A DNA stretch of 64,000 nucleotides, taken from positions 2,851,501 to 2,915,500 of the forward strand of contig NZ_CP058349.1 in NCBI RefSeq assembly GCF_013395055.1, read 5' to 3'. The position numbers were made by a program, and so were the translations under genes. Origin of the DNA: Pseudomonas sp. ABC1. Its GTDB lineage: Bacteria; Pseudomonadota; Gammaproteobacteria; Pseudomonadales; Pseudomonadaceae. Positions 16,157-25,869 of the stretch are shown here, piece after piece. The notes under the pieces are model-generated. The model worked only from the letters and a program-made list of their open reading frames with translations. It ran no database searches and was not told the origin of the DNA. Positions within the stretch are counted from its first letter, which is position 1; every line of letters begins with the position of its first letter.

Positions 16157-16876
16157 TCAGAGCATCTGCGCCTTTTGGCGATGCCGCCAGTTGTTCAGGC
16201 GATTATTGAGGGCGAGCAGGCTGTCCAGTCCCTGGCGGCGTGCCTTGCTGAACAGAATCATCGCCAGTTCGGCGGTGATCAGTGCATCGGCGCTGGCATG
16301 GTGACGCTGCAATATCTGCAGGCCGAAGTGTTCGGTCCAGTCGTCCAGGCCGCTCTTGCGCGGGCGGTTGTCCGGGCAGAGCATCGGCGCCAGTTCGGCG
16401 ACGTCGTAGAACGGGTGGCGCAGCTTGTAGTCCAGGCTGTCCTTGAGTGCACGGGTCAGCATGCGTTGGTCGAAGGCGGCGTGAAAGGCCAGCAGCGGGC
16501 TGTCGCCGACGAATTCCATGAACGACAACAGTGCTTCGGCCGGCTCCACGCCCGCCGCCAGTGCGCTGGGGGCTATGCCGTGGATCAGCACGCTCTCGCT
16601 GACCGCCTGGTCCGGGCGCAGCAGGGTGCACTCGAACTGGTTGCGCATGGAGATGGCGCCATCCTCGATCACCACGGCACCAATCGACAGGACGATGTCG
16701 CGGCGGGTATCCAGGCCACTGGTCTCCAGGTCCAGCACCACCATGCGCTGCTCGCGCAATGGGCGCGAATCGGCAGCGGCCGGTGTCGGCAGACACTTGA
16801 GCCGCTGCAACTGATCGAGGTCCAGCAGAGGCCCCCGACGTCTCTTGAACCAGGCCATATTCATGAAGGTCGTCAT
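16157..16876 (-). CDS. DnaQ-like DEDDh 3'-5' exonuclease
   Basis: A 239-residue exonuclease. Exo I is VVLDLETSGLD with Asp49 and Glu51, Exo II is LLAFHAAFDQRML, and Exo III is the HHASADA motif, whose spacing (H-x-A-x-x-D) places it in the DEDDh class. It lacks polymerase or UvrC parts, so it is a stand-alone DnaQ/PolC-type proofreading-like nuclease. It overlaps the stop of the cNMP/CBS/DUF294 gene by one base (TGATG). This order is familiar in Pseudomonas, usually near the acetate permease actP, which is not present here. Confidence 0.88.
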   Translation of the reverse strand: MTTFMNMAWFKRRRGPLLDLDQLQRLKCLPTPAAADSRPLREQRMVVLDLETSGLDTRRDIVLSIGAVVIEDGAISMRNQFECTLLRPDQAVSESVLIHGIAPSALAAGVEPAEALLSFMEFVGDSPLLAFHAAFDQRMLTRALKDSLDYKLRHPFYDVAELAPMLCPDNRPRKSGLDDWTEHFGLQILQRHHASADALITAELAMILFSKARRQGLDSLLALNNRLNNWRHRQKAQML

Positions 16877-18813
16877 CAGAGTCGGTATCGTAGCGCCAGG
16901 CTTGCTTGCAGGCGTTGTGCCTGGCGGAAGGACTCGCGCAGGATGCGGCGGTCCAGGTGATTGAGTGAGTCAGGGTCCAGCCGGTTCGAATAAGGCTGCC
17001 CCTCGCGGGATTGTTGCTGGTGTTGCTGCATGCGCGTTTGCTGGATGAAGTGATAGGCCTCTTCATAGGCGGCTCCATCCTTGGCGTCAATCACTTCCTT
17101 TTCCACCAGGTGGCGCAGTCGTTCCAGGGTGTTGCAGGACTCGACGCCATGGCTCAGGGCCAGCAGGCGCGCACCATCGACGAAGGGGGTGAGGCCTTGC
17201 ACCTTGAGGTCCAGCTTCGCCGTTTCCTCATCGTCCTTGCGCGTGACCACGAAGTCGCGGAAGCGCCCGATGGGCGGCCGCTGGCGCAGGGCATTCTCGG
17301 CCATCAGGCGCTGGAACACGCCATTGCTGGCGATATCGTGCTGGAATGCCTCGCGCAGTTGCTCGCAGCTTTCCTCGGGGCCCCAGATGGCACGCAGGTC
17401 GAAGAATATCGTGCTCGACAGCAGGTTTTCCGCGGTGACCTCGCGCACGAAGGTGCTGAAGCGGCGCTGCCATTCCTGGCGTGACAGGCACAACTGCGGG
17501 TTGCTGGCCATGATGTTGCCGCGGCACAGGGTGAAGCCGCAGGTGTCCAGGTCGCGGTTGATGCGCTCGGCCAGGGGCAGCAGGCGTCCACGGATGTGCG
17601 CGGCCTCGGCGGCATCCGATGCTTCGAAGAGGATGCCGTTGTCCTGGTCGGTGTACAGCGTCTGTTCGCGGCGACCTTCACTGCCGAAGCACAGCCAGGT
17701 GAAGGGAATGCCAGGATCGCCCAGTTCCTCGATGGCCAGTTCGATCACCCGGCATACGGTGTGGTCGTTGAGCAGCGTGACGATATGAGTGATCTGCGTC
17801 GAGGACGCGCCGTGGGCCAGCATGTTGTCCACCAGTTGGCGGATGTCTGCGCGCAGGGCGGCCAGGCTTTCCACCTTGGTGGCGCTGCGGATGGTACGGG
17901 CCAGATGCACCAAGTCGACGCGCTGCAGGGAGAACAGGTCGCGCTCGGAAACCACGCCTTTCAGCACGCCGTGATCGACCACGCAGACGTGGGCGATATG
18001 ACGCTCGGTCATGGAAATGGCCGCATCGAAGGCCGTGGCGCTCGGTGGCAGGTGGAAGGGGCGCGGCGTCATCAACTGGTCGATGGGGGTGTTCAGGTCG
18101 CAGTCACCGCCGCCGATGAAGCGACGCAGGTCGCGCAGCGTGAAGATCCCCAGGGGGTGCAACTGTGCGTCGGCGATCACGATGCTGCCCACATGCTGCT
18201 CGTGCATGGTCCGCACCGCTTCCTTGAGGGAGACGTCGGGCAGGCAGGTGACCGGGTGTTGCAGCGCCAGGTCGCCCAGGCGGGTGTCCAGGGAATACTG
18301 TGCGCCCAGGCTCTCGGCGGCGCGCAACTGGACCTGCTGGTTGACCTGGTCCAGCAGGCTGCTGACGCCGCGCAAGGCGAAGTCGCGCAAGGTGTCCGAG
18401 AGGGAGAACAGCTTGACGAAGGCTTCCTTGTTCAGCACCAGGCAGAAGGTGTCTTCGGCGGCCAGGTGCTCGGTGCGCGTGGCCCGCTCGCCGACCAGCG
18501 CGGCCACCGGGAAGCACTCGCCTTCTGTGATGTCGAAGGTCGGTTCCGTGCCGCGCTTGGTGGTGTAGGGCCGCTGGCCGTGCACACGGCCCTGCTTGAC
18601 GATATAGAAGTGCTCGACGATGCCGTCGTCAGGCTTGAGGATGGATTCGCCGGCGGCATAGAAACGCAGCAGGGAGTTTTCCACCAGATAGGCCAGATGG
18701 GCGTTTTCCATCAGGTTGAAGGGGGGGTGTTTGCGCAGGAATTCCATGGTGCCATGGATGTTCTGCAGCACTGCCGTTTTCCCCGCCTCGGTGAAGGCGT
18801 CCGCTTTGCTCAT
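16876..18813 (-). CDS. cyclic-nucleotide/CBS/DUF294 nucleotidyltransferase-like signalling protein
   Basis: A 645-residue cytosolic protein. The start at 18813 (MSKADAF) is chosen because AAAGGA lies eight bases upstream; an in-frame ATG 17 codons earlier has no such site. Domains in order are a cNMP-binding/Crp-like domain (about residues 20-140), two CBS domains (about 165-290), a nucleotidyltransferase-like DUF294 core with FGSEGRREQTLYTDQDN (about 375-400), and a DUF294 C-terminal helical domain. This resembles GlnD-like regulators without the GlnB-specific parts. Such proteins commonly pair with a DnaQ-like nuclease gene, as here. Ligands are unknown. Confidence 0.88.
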   Translation of the reverse strand: MSKADAFTEAGKTAVLQNIHGTMEFLRKHPPFNLMENAHLAYLVENSLLRFYAAGESILKPDDGIVEHFYIVKQGRVHGQRPYTTKRGTEPTFDITEGECFPVAALVGERATRTEHLAAEDTFCLVLNKEAFVKLFSLSDTLRDFALRGVSSLLDQVNQQVQLRAAESLGAQYSLDTRLGDLALQHPVTCLPDVSLKEAVRTMHEQHVGSIVIADAQLHPLGIFTLRDLRRFIGGGDCDLNTPIDQLMTPRPFHLPPSATAFDAAISMTERHIAHVCVVDHGVLKGVVSERDLFSLQRVDLVHLARTIRSATKVESLAALRADIRQLVDNMLAHGASSTQITHIVTLLNDHTVCRVIELAIEELGDPGIPFTWLCFGSEGRREQTLYTDQDNGILFEASDAAEAAHIRGRLLPLAERINRDLDTCGFTLCRGNIMASNPQLCLSRQEWQRRFSTFVREVTAENLLSSTIFFDLRAIWGPEESCEQLREAFQHDIASNGVFQRLMAENALRQRPPIGRFRDFVVTRKDDEETAKLDLKVQGLTPFVDGARLLALSHGVESCNTLERLRHLVEKEVIDAKDGAAYEEAYHFIQQTRMQQHQQQSREGQPYSNRLDPDSLNHLDRRILRESFRQAQRLQASLALRYRL

Positions 18814-18942
18814 GGTCCACATCCTTTTTTCCGGCGATGTTGAGCCGCCAGGCCTGGCGGGCACATTGGACGTAAGTCTATGGGAAAAGACCTTGCTTAA
18901 TGTATGTCTTAAGTCATGCCCGGCGGCATCCTGCCGTGTACT

Positions 18943-18971
18943 GCGCGCGCGCCGATGAACGGTGCGCGCGC
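18943..18971 (-). terminator. GC-rich hairpin after dbpA
   Basis: GCGCGCGC arms at 18943-18952 and 18964-18971 flank an 11-base loop, just past the dbpA stop. There is no T-tract on the - strand, so this may be only a structured 3' end. Confidence 0.3.
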
Positions 18972-18979
18972 TGACGTTT

Positions 18980-20365
<1,386 letters not shown>

Positions 20366-20430
20366 GGCGGCATCATCGGCAGGGAAGTGGCGCGCAGTCT
20401 AACTGAAAGGGGCGTGGGGTGCCGTGGCTT

Positions 20431-20458
20431 ACCCTCTCCCCGGCCCTCTCCCGCTTGC
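20431..20458. repeat. truncated copy of the CCCTCTCCC repeat
   Basis: ACCCTCTCCCCGGCCCTCTCCCGCTTGCG at 20430-20458 matches the reverse complement of the 15395-15430 element except for one base, then stops at the hairpin apex. The break falls six bases before the stop codon of the acyltransferase gene (20464), so half of the palindrome is lost. Confidence 0.65.
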
Positions 20459-20463
20459 GTGTG

Positions 20464-21348
20464 CTAGCGCTCAGCCCGTAATGCCTCGATGCGGGCGTCC
20501 TTGTCCTGCCACAGCTCGCTGACCCATTCCTGCATCTGCTGGCGGAAGGCCGGGTCGTCCTGGTAGTCGCCCTGCCAGAGGGAAGGCTCCAGTGGCAGGC
20601 TGCGGATATCGACGATGACTTTCGGCACCTGGCCGCTGATCAGTTCCCAGAAGCCGGGCACCCGCTCGCCGGGGTAGATCACCGTGACATCGAGGATGGC
20701 GTCGAGCTGTTCGCCCAGGCTGGCGAGGACGAAGGCCACGCCGCCGGCCTTTGGCTTGAGCAGGTGACGGTAGGGCGATTGCTGCTGGTCGTGCTTGGCC
20801 TGGGTGAAGCGGGTGCCTTCCAGGTAATTGACCACCGTGACCGGCATCTCGCGGAATTTCTCGCAGGCTTCGCGGGTGATCTCCAGGTCCTTGCCCTTCA
20901 TGTGTGGGTTGCGGCCGAGGAAGGCCTTGGAATAGCGCTTCATGAACGGGTAGTCGAGCGCCCAGAAAGCCAGCCCGAGGAAGGGCACCCAGATCAGTTG
21001 CTGCTTGAGGAAGAACTTGAAGAAAGGTGCCTTGCGGTTGAAGGTCTCGATCAGCGCGGGAATGTCCACCCAGGACTGGTGGTTGCTGATCACCAGGTAG
21101 GAGGTGTCGCGGCGCAACTGCTCGGCACCGCGGATATCCCAGACGGTGGGGATCAGCAGGGCGAAGATGGCCTTGTCGATCTGCGCCCAGGTTTCCGCGA
21201 ACCACATCACGCCATGGGAGCAGTATTTGCGCAGGCGTGGAATCGGCAGCAGCTTGAGTAACGCCAGCAGCAGGATCGGCCCTATCAGGGCCAGCGTATT
21301 GATCGCCAGCAACAGGAGAACGGCCAGCCCGGTCAGCAGATGCCTCAT
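20464..21348 (-). CDS. yihG: YihG-like PlsC-family acyltransferase
   Basis: A 294-residue membrane-bound acyltransferase. An N-terminal hydrophobic helix pair (LTGLAVLLLLAINTLALIGPILLL) is followed by the PlsC catalytic motif NHQSWVD, which is HX4D, at about residues 88-94, and the glycerophosphate-binding motif EGTRF. Length and the FFLKQQLIWVPFLGLAFWALDYPFM context match the YihG/LCLAT-like branch, which acylates lysophospholipids. It is divergent from the retropepsin-like gene. Confidence 0.88.
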   Translation of the reverse strand: MRHLLTGLAVLLLLAINTLALIGPILLLALLKLLPIPRLRKYCSHGVMWFAETWAQIDKAIFALLIPTVWDIRGAEQLRRDTSYLVISNHQSWVDIPALIETFNRKAPFFKFFLKQQLIWVPFLGLAFWALDYPFMKRYSKAFLGRNPHMKGKDLEITREACEKFREMPVTVVNYLEGTRFTQAKHDQQQSPYRHLLKPKAGGVAFVLASLGEQLDAILDVTVIYPGERVPGFWELISGQVPKVIVDIRSLPLEPSLWQGDYQDDPAFRQQMQEWVSELWQDKDARIEALRAER

Positions 21349-21459
21349 GAGTGCTCCTTACTAAAGTCAAGGTGCAGGGATGATAACAGCAGGTGGTTGA
21401 ACGAAAAGCCGGGGGTTCAAGTCCCAGTTTCCGAATCCGCTGATGAAAGGAGAGCGCCC

Positions 21460-21954
21460 TTGCTGCGTCCACTGCTACTCGCCTGTTTCTTCTGTATGCC
21501 GGCCTTCGCCGATGAGCCCCGGCTTTATGGCCGTTACGAGCACATCCGGCTCGAAGGCCTCGATGCGACCCTCAAGGCCAAGATGGACACCGGTGCCGAA
21601 ACCGCTTCGCTGTCGGCGCGGGATATCGAGATATTCGAGCGCGAAGATGCGCGCTGGGTTCGTTTCCGCCTGGCTGTCGAGGGCGCCGACGACCGCCTGC
21701 ATGAGCGCCCGCTGCTGGGCACCAGCGAGATCAAGGGGCGGGCGGAAGAGGGGGGCGGCAAACCGGGGGTCGCCTCGCGGCCCTTGATCAATATGGATAT
21801 CTGCATCGCCGACCGCCTGCACCAGGCCGAGGTGAATCTGACCGATCGCTCCCACTTCAACTATCCGCTGTTGATCGGCAGCAAGGTGATCAGCCAGTTG
21901 CAGGCCGCCATCGACCCGGCGCGCAAGTACACGGCGGGGCAGCCGGACTGCTAG
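21460..21954 (+). CDS. periplasmic retropepsin-like putative zinc/aspartic protease (PF05618-type)
   Basis: A 164-residue secreted protein. A TTG start at 21460 is chosen because AAAGGAG lies at 21446-21452 and the start gives an ideal signal peptide (LLRPLLLACFFCMPAFA, then DEP). The longer frame from 21340 has no ribosome-binding site and spoils the signal. The mature protein contains KMDTGAETASLSA, the D-T-G-A retropepsin-type motif, and HFNYPLLIGSKVI, both typical of the family once called ATP-dependent zinc protease. The biochemical activity of the family is poorly defined. Confidence 0.8.
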   Translation: MLRPLLLACFFCMPAFADEPRLYGRYEHIRLEGLDATLKAKMDTGAETASLSARDIEIFEREDARWVRFRLAVEGADDRLHERPLLGTSEIKGRAEEGGGKPGVASRPLINMDICIADRLHQAEVNLTDRSHFNYPLLIGSKVISQLQAAIDPARKYTAGQPDC

Positions 21955-21969
21955 ACGCCCCTGTCACTG

Positions 21970-22140
21970 TCAGCGACGCGGAAGCAGCGCCAGGCAGCCC
22001 AATGCGGCTGGAATGCCCAGGCCGATCCAGGCCAGGACGTCCCAGCCGCCGTCCCCGAGCAGTGCGGTGACCAGCCCGGCAAAGCCCAGCAGGGCGATCA
22101 GTGTCGGCAGGCGGAAGGTCGAGCGGCGCCAGCGTTTCAT
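21970..22140 (-). CDS. 56-residue membrane protein next to PepSY protein
   Basis: A small protein with two hydrophobic segments (LPTLIALLGFAGLVTALLG and VLAWIGLGIPAALGCLALL) and a basic start (MKRWRRSTFR). It overlaps the end of the PepSY gene by ATGA. Small two-helix proteins at this place, downstream of a TonB receptor and PepSY-TM gene, are common in Pseudomonas siderophore loci. It was not recognised beyond that. Translational coupling and the hydrophobic pattern make it a credible gene. Confidence 0.7.
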   Translation of the reverse strand: MKRWRRSTFRLPTLIALLGFAGLVTALLGDGGWDVLAWIGLGIPAALGCLALLPRR

Positions 22141-23249
22141 GGCCTGGCCTCCCGTGTCTTGCCCCGGCGCTTCCACCACAGGTACAGGCCGCTGCCGAGC
22201 ACGACGATGGTCAGCAGGTCGAGCACGGCCCAGAGGATCTGCATCGGCCTGCCGCCGTAGTCGCCGAAGTGCAGCGGTTGTGACATCGACAGCATGTCCA
22301 TGTACCACGGGCGCCTGCCGACGGCGGTCACCTCGAGGGTGGCGGCGTCGATCAGCACCGGTGTCCACAGGTGCGAGGTCAGGTGGCTGCTGCCTTTCAT
22401 GAAGACGCTGTAGTGGTGCTCGCTGGAGAATCGGGTGCCGGGGAAGGCGATGAAGTCCGGCTGCATGCCGGGCGCGGCCTGTGCCGCGATGCCCAGCAGT
22501 GGGCTGGCCGGGGCACGGGCCTGCAAGGGCGGTGCGTCACGATAGGGCTCGACCAGGGCGGCCAGGGCGTCGTTGCGCCAGGCCGAGATCAGCAGGTCGG
22601 CGCAGGCGCTGATCACGCCGGTGATGCCGACCACCAGCGCCCAACTGAGGGTGACGATGCCGATCAGGTTGTGCAGGTCCAGCCAGCGTGTGCGGCGTGA
22701 CTTGTGCCGCCGTACTTCGGCGAAGTCGAGCCTGCGCATGAACGGCGCATAGAGCACCACGCCGGAGACGATCGCCACGACGAACAGCAGCCCCATGAAG
22801 GCCAGCAACAGCTTGCCTGGCAATCCGGCGTACATGTCCACGTGCATGCGCAGGAAGAACATCATCAGGCCGCCGTTGGCCGAGGGCATCTCGAAGGCTT
22901 CCCCGGTGCGTGCGTCCAGGCCGAAGGTGTGCGACGAATTCGGCTCGGTGCCGGCGGTGGCCGCCATGATCACCCGTAGTGCGTTCGCGTCTTCGTCGTC
23001 CCAGCCCAGGTATTGCACCACTTTGTCGGGGTGCTGGCGCTCGGCGGCCTCGACCAGGCGCTGCAGGTCGAGGCGTGGCGTGTCCGCCGGCATTTCGCGC
23101 AGTTGCGGGGCCTCGCCCAGCAGGTGTTCCAGCTCATGGTGGAAGATCAGCGGCAGGCCGGTGATCGCCAGCATCAGCAGGAACAGGGTGCAGATCAGGC
23201 TGGTCCAGGTGTGCACGAAGGACCAGCGTCGGATGGTGGCGGATTTCAT
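22137..23249 (-). CDS. PepSY-TM family inner-membrane protein (siderophore-reductase type)
   Basis: A 370-residue protein with four membrane helices: residues about 12-35, 143-168, 195-222 and 335-360. The first contains SFVHTWTSLICTLFLLMLAITGLPLIFHHE, whose paired His residues are typical of the PepSY_TM family, and RWLDLHNLIGIVTLSWALVVGITG has more. Members next to TonB receptors, such as FoxB and FpvG-like proteins, release iron from siderophores by reduction. It lies 84 bases downstream of the receptor gene on the same strand, so it probably handles the ferri-siderophore imported by that receptor. Confidence 0.88.
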   Translation of the reverse strand: MKSATIRRWSFVHTWTSLICTLFLLMLAITGLPLIFHHELEHLLGEAPQLREMPADTPRLDLQRLVEAAERQHPDKVVQYLGWDDEDANALRVIMAATAGTEPNSSHTFGLDARTGEAFEMPSANGGLMMFFLRMHVDMYAGLPGKLLLAFMGLLFVVAIVSGVVLYAPFMRRLDFAEVRRHKSRRTRWLDLHNLIGIVTLSWALVVGITGVISACADLLISAWRNDALAALVEPYRDAPPLQARAPASPLLGIAAQAAPGMQPDFIAFPGTRFSSEHHYSVFMKGSSHLTSHLWTPVLIDAATLEVTAVGRRPWYMDMLSMSQPLHFGDYGGRPMQILWAVLDLLTIVVLGSGLYLWWKRRGKTREARP

Positions 23250-23333
23250 AGGCTATACGGAGCGACAAGCCGCAAGCTCCGAGCGGCTAGCCATGGGTGC
23301 ATGCCTTGCCGCTCGTAACGTGCCGCTGCTCTT

Positions 23334-25760
23334 TCAGAACTCCAGTTGGGCCGAGAAGGTCAGGGTGCGCGGTGCGCCCAGGTAATGGCGGCTCAGCCAG
23401 TATTCCTTGTCGGTCAGGTTGCTGATGTTGGCGCGCAGGGTCAGGTCGTTGTCCGCCAGCGGCAGGCGGTAGCGGGCACCCGCGTCGAAGGTGGTGAAGG
23501 ACGGCAGGCTGTGCTGGTTGGCCTCGTCGGCATATTGCTTGCCGGTGTAGTAGGCGCCGCCGGTCAGGGTCAGGCCGGGCACGGCGCCGAGGTCGTATTC
23601 GGCGTAGAGCTTGGCCAGTTGCGTGGCGACACTGACGGGCTTCTGGCCCTCGTGCTCGGCCTTCGCGGCTTTCTTGACCTCAGGATCGAGCAGGGTGATG
23701 CCGCTGATCAGCGTCAATGCTGGCGTGACCTTGCCGGTCAGGCCAAGCTCCAGGCCATTGTTCTCCTGACGGCCATCCTGCACATAGTATCCCTGGGCGT
23801 TCTGGAGGGCGTTGGGCTTGTCGATATTGAACAGCGCCGCGGTCAGCAGGGTTTCGCCGAGGGCGGCCTTGATGCCGATTTCATACTGTTCGCTGATGAA
23901 GGGCGCCAGCGACTGCCCCTTGTTGAGGGCCGCGTCCGGTGCGATACCGCCTGCCTGCAGAGCCTCGATGTAGGTGACGTAGGTGGTCAGCCAGGGCTGC
24001 GGTTTGTAGACCAGCGAGACGTTCGGCGAGGTCTTGCTCTCGTTGTAGCGCTTGATGGCCGGCTTGGAGCCGCTGGTCCCGACCCAGACGAAGTTGTCGC
24101 TGAAGGACTTGATGCGTGTGCGGGTGACACCAAGGATCGACGACCATTGTTCGTTGAAGGTGATGACATCGCCGATCAGCAGGTTGTCCGACTGGCTGCG
24201 CTCCGACAGGTGCTGGTCGCCGTGGCCGACCGAGTACGCGGGCTTGGCCACCTGTGGGCGTTCGTTGAAGGGGCGGTTGCCGACCACCGAGGTGTATTGG
24301 AACCTCGTGTCGATGTAGTCGGTGTAGTTACGCTCGCGGGCGATATTGCCCTGGTAGCCCGTCGTGACCTTGTGGCCGATACCGGCGGTGTCGAAGGCGG
24401 CATCGAGGAACAGGTAGGTCGAGGTTTCCTCTTGTTCGACTGGGGCGAAGGCGTACAGCGGTTGTCCATATACGCCGGCGCTGCTGACGGTGGGGCCGGT
24501 GTAGGCGTACTGGGTTTCGTTGAGGTCATAGGCCAGCGCGCCGCGCAGGCTGAAGATGTCGTCCAGTTTCCACTGGAAGCGACCACCGACGCGCTTGTGC
24601 TCGCTGTCGGCAAAGGACCAGCGCTGGCTGTACAGCTTGTCGTTGTCCAGATCGCTGGCATCGGGCCGGTGGGCATGGTTGGAGAAGAACCAGTAGCTGG
24701 TCAGGCCGCGAGTCTGGTTTTTCTTCCATGACGCATCGAACTGGACCAGCAGGTCGTCGCTGACATTCCAGTCCAGTGCCAGGCTGACCAGTTGGCGGCG
24801 GCGCTTCTGCAGGTCGATGGCGGTTTCCCCGTCCTGGCTGAGGACGTTGAGTCGGTAAGCGAATACGCCCTGTTCGTCGATCTTGCCGCCGAAGTCGCCG
24901 TGCAGGTAGTAGCTCTCGCCGCCGGCGTTGCCGAGGGTGACGCTGTTATAGCGCTCGGTGGTGGGGCGCTTGAGCACATAGTTGAGCAATGCGCCCGGTG
25001 TACCCGGCCCATAGAGGAAGCCGCTGAGGCCGGTAACGACTTCCAGGCGTTCCATTTCCTCGATGGCGTTTCCACTGTTGGACGAGTTGGAAAAGCGCAG
25101 GCCGTCGTTGGCGACGTTCAGGTTGCCCGAGGCGCTGAAGCCGCGCACGCTCAGGCTGCTGGCGTAGCCGGCGGTGGTGGGCGAGGTGAACTGGGTCGAG
25201 GGGTTGAGCTTGAAGATATCGTCCAGCGAGGTGGCCTGGATGTTGCGCACCAGGTCGCTGGAATAGACGCTGATCGAGTAGGGCGTGTCGCGTAGCGCCA
25301 TGCCGCCGAGGGCGCCGACGTTCTTCAGGTCTTCGCTGCGGTAACCGCTGGCCTCGGAGCCGTCCTGCGTGCGCAGGCGGCCACTGATGTCGACGTCATC
25401 GAGCAGCAGGGCGTTGCCGCTGTCCAGCGCTTGCAGGCTGTAGCTGCCGGATGCGCCGGGAACCAGTATCAGCCCGCTGCCGCTCAGGGCCTGGCGCAGT
25501 GCCTGCTCAGGGGAAAGTTGCCCCTGCACCGGCTGTGAGGTGCGGCCACGGGTCAGTTGCGGGTCGATGCTCAACACCAGGCCGGCATCAGCGGCGATAC
25601 GGCTCAGGGTCGAGGCCAGCGGGGCGGCGGGCAGCGCGTATTCGCTGCTCTGTTCGCCGTGGTTTTCCTGGGCGGAGGCCGGCAGGGCGGCCGCGAGGCC
25701 CAGCATGGCGATGCCGGCGGCAAGCAGGGTAGGGCGCAGTAAAAGACTGGATGACGACAT
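23334..25760 (-). CDS. TonB-dependent siderophore receptor with STN signalling domain (cassette 1)
   Basis: An 808-residue outer-membrane receptor. It has a signal peptide (residues 1-30, ending PASA), then an STN domain at about 36-110 (YALPAAPLASTLSRIAADAG), a plug from about 130 (GMALRDTPYSISVYSSDLV), and a beta-barrel ending in Phe (LTFSAQLEF). The STN domain contacts the FecR anti-sigma factor, so this receptor both imports and signals. The ligand is not identifiable. It follows fecI and fecR of cassette 1 and precedes the PepSY gene. A likely promoter lies at 25821-25842. Confidence 0.93.
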   Translation of the reverse strand: MSSSSLLLRPTLLAAGIAMLGLAAALPASAQENHGEQSSEYALPAAPLASTLSRIAADAGLVLSIDPQLTRGRTSQPVQGQLSPEQALRQALSGSGLILVPGASGSYSLQALDSGNALLLDDVDISGRLRTQDGSEASGYRSEDLKNVGALGGMALRDTPYSISVYSSDLVRNIQATSLDDIFKLNPSTQFTSPTTAGYASSLSVRGFSASGNLNVANDGLRFSNSSNSGNAIEEMERLEVVTGLSGFLYGPGTPGALLNYVLKRPTTERYNSVTLGNAGGESYYLHGDFGGKIDEQGVFAYRLNVLSQDGETAIDLQKRRRQLVSLALDWNVSDDLLVQFDASWKKNQTRGLTSYWFFSNHAHRPDASDLDNDKLYSQRWSFADSEHKRVGGRFQWKLDDIFSLRGALAYDLNETQYAYTGPTVSSAGVYGQPLYAFAPVEQEETSTYLFLDAAFDTAGIGHKVTTGYQGNIARERNYTDYIDTRFQYTSVVGNRPFNERPQVAKPAYSVGHGDQHLSERSQSDNLLIGDVITFNEQWSSILGVTRTRIKSFSDNFVWVGTSGSKPAIKRYNESKTSPNVSLVYKPQPWLTTYVTYIEALQAGGIAPDAALNKGQSLAPFISEQYEIGIKAALGETLLTAALFNIDKPNALQNAQGYYVQDGRQENNGLELGLTGKVTPALTLISGITLLDPEVKKAAKAEHEGQKPVSVATQLAKLYAEYDLGAVPGLTLTGGAYYTGKQYADEANQHSLPSFTTFDAGARYRLPLADNDLTLRANISNLTDKEYWLSRHYLGAPRTLTFSAQLEF

Positions 25761-25820
25761 GGAGCGGCTCCGCAGGGAATGATTCGGTCACTCCCTTGCC
25801 GAAGCAGAATGCAAAAGTGA

Positions 25821-25842
25821 TAGGGCGTCCTGAAAATATTTC
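25821..25842 (-). promoter_or_regulatory. candidate iron-starvation ECF promoter for receptor 1
   Basis: Read on the - strand, GAAATATTTTCAGGACGCCC begins at 25842, 82 bases before the receptor ATG. An A-rich -35-like element followed by a CG-containing -10 resembles FecI/PvdS-class promoters and shares GAAAWAT with the sites before receptors 2 and 3, but the GCGTTGT part is not conserved here. Confidence 0.4.
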
Positions 25843-25869
25843 TGGGAAGCCTGTGCCTGGCTCCGGGCG

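Noticed and set aside
21408..21432. GGGGGTTCAAGTCCCAG resembling a tRNA T-arm
   Set aside because: The T-stem pairs at only three positions, and no acceptor, D or anticodon stems can be formed around it. It is neither a tRNA nor a convincing attachment-site fragment.
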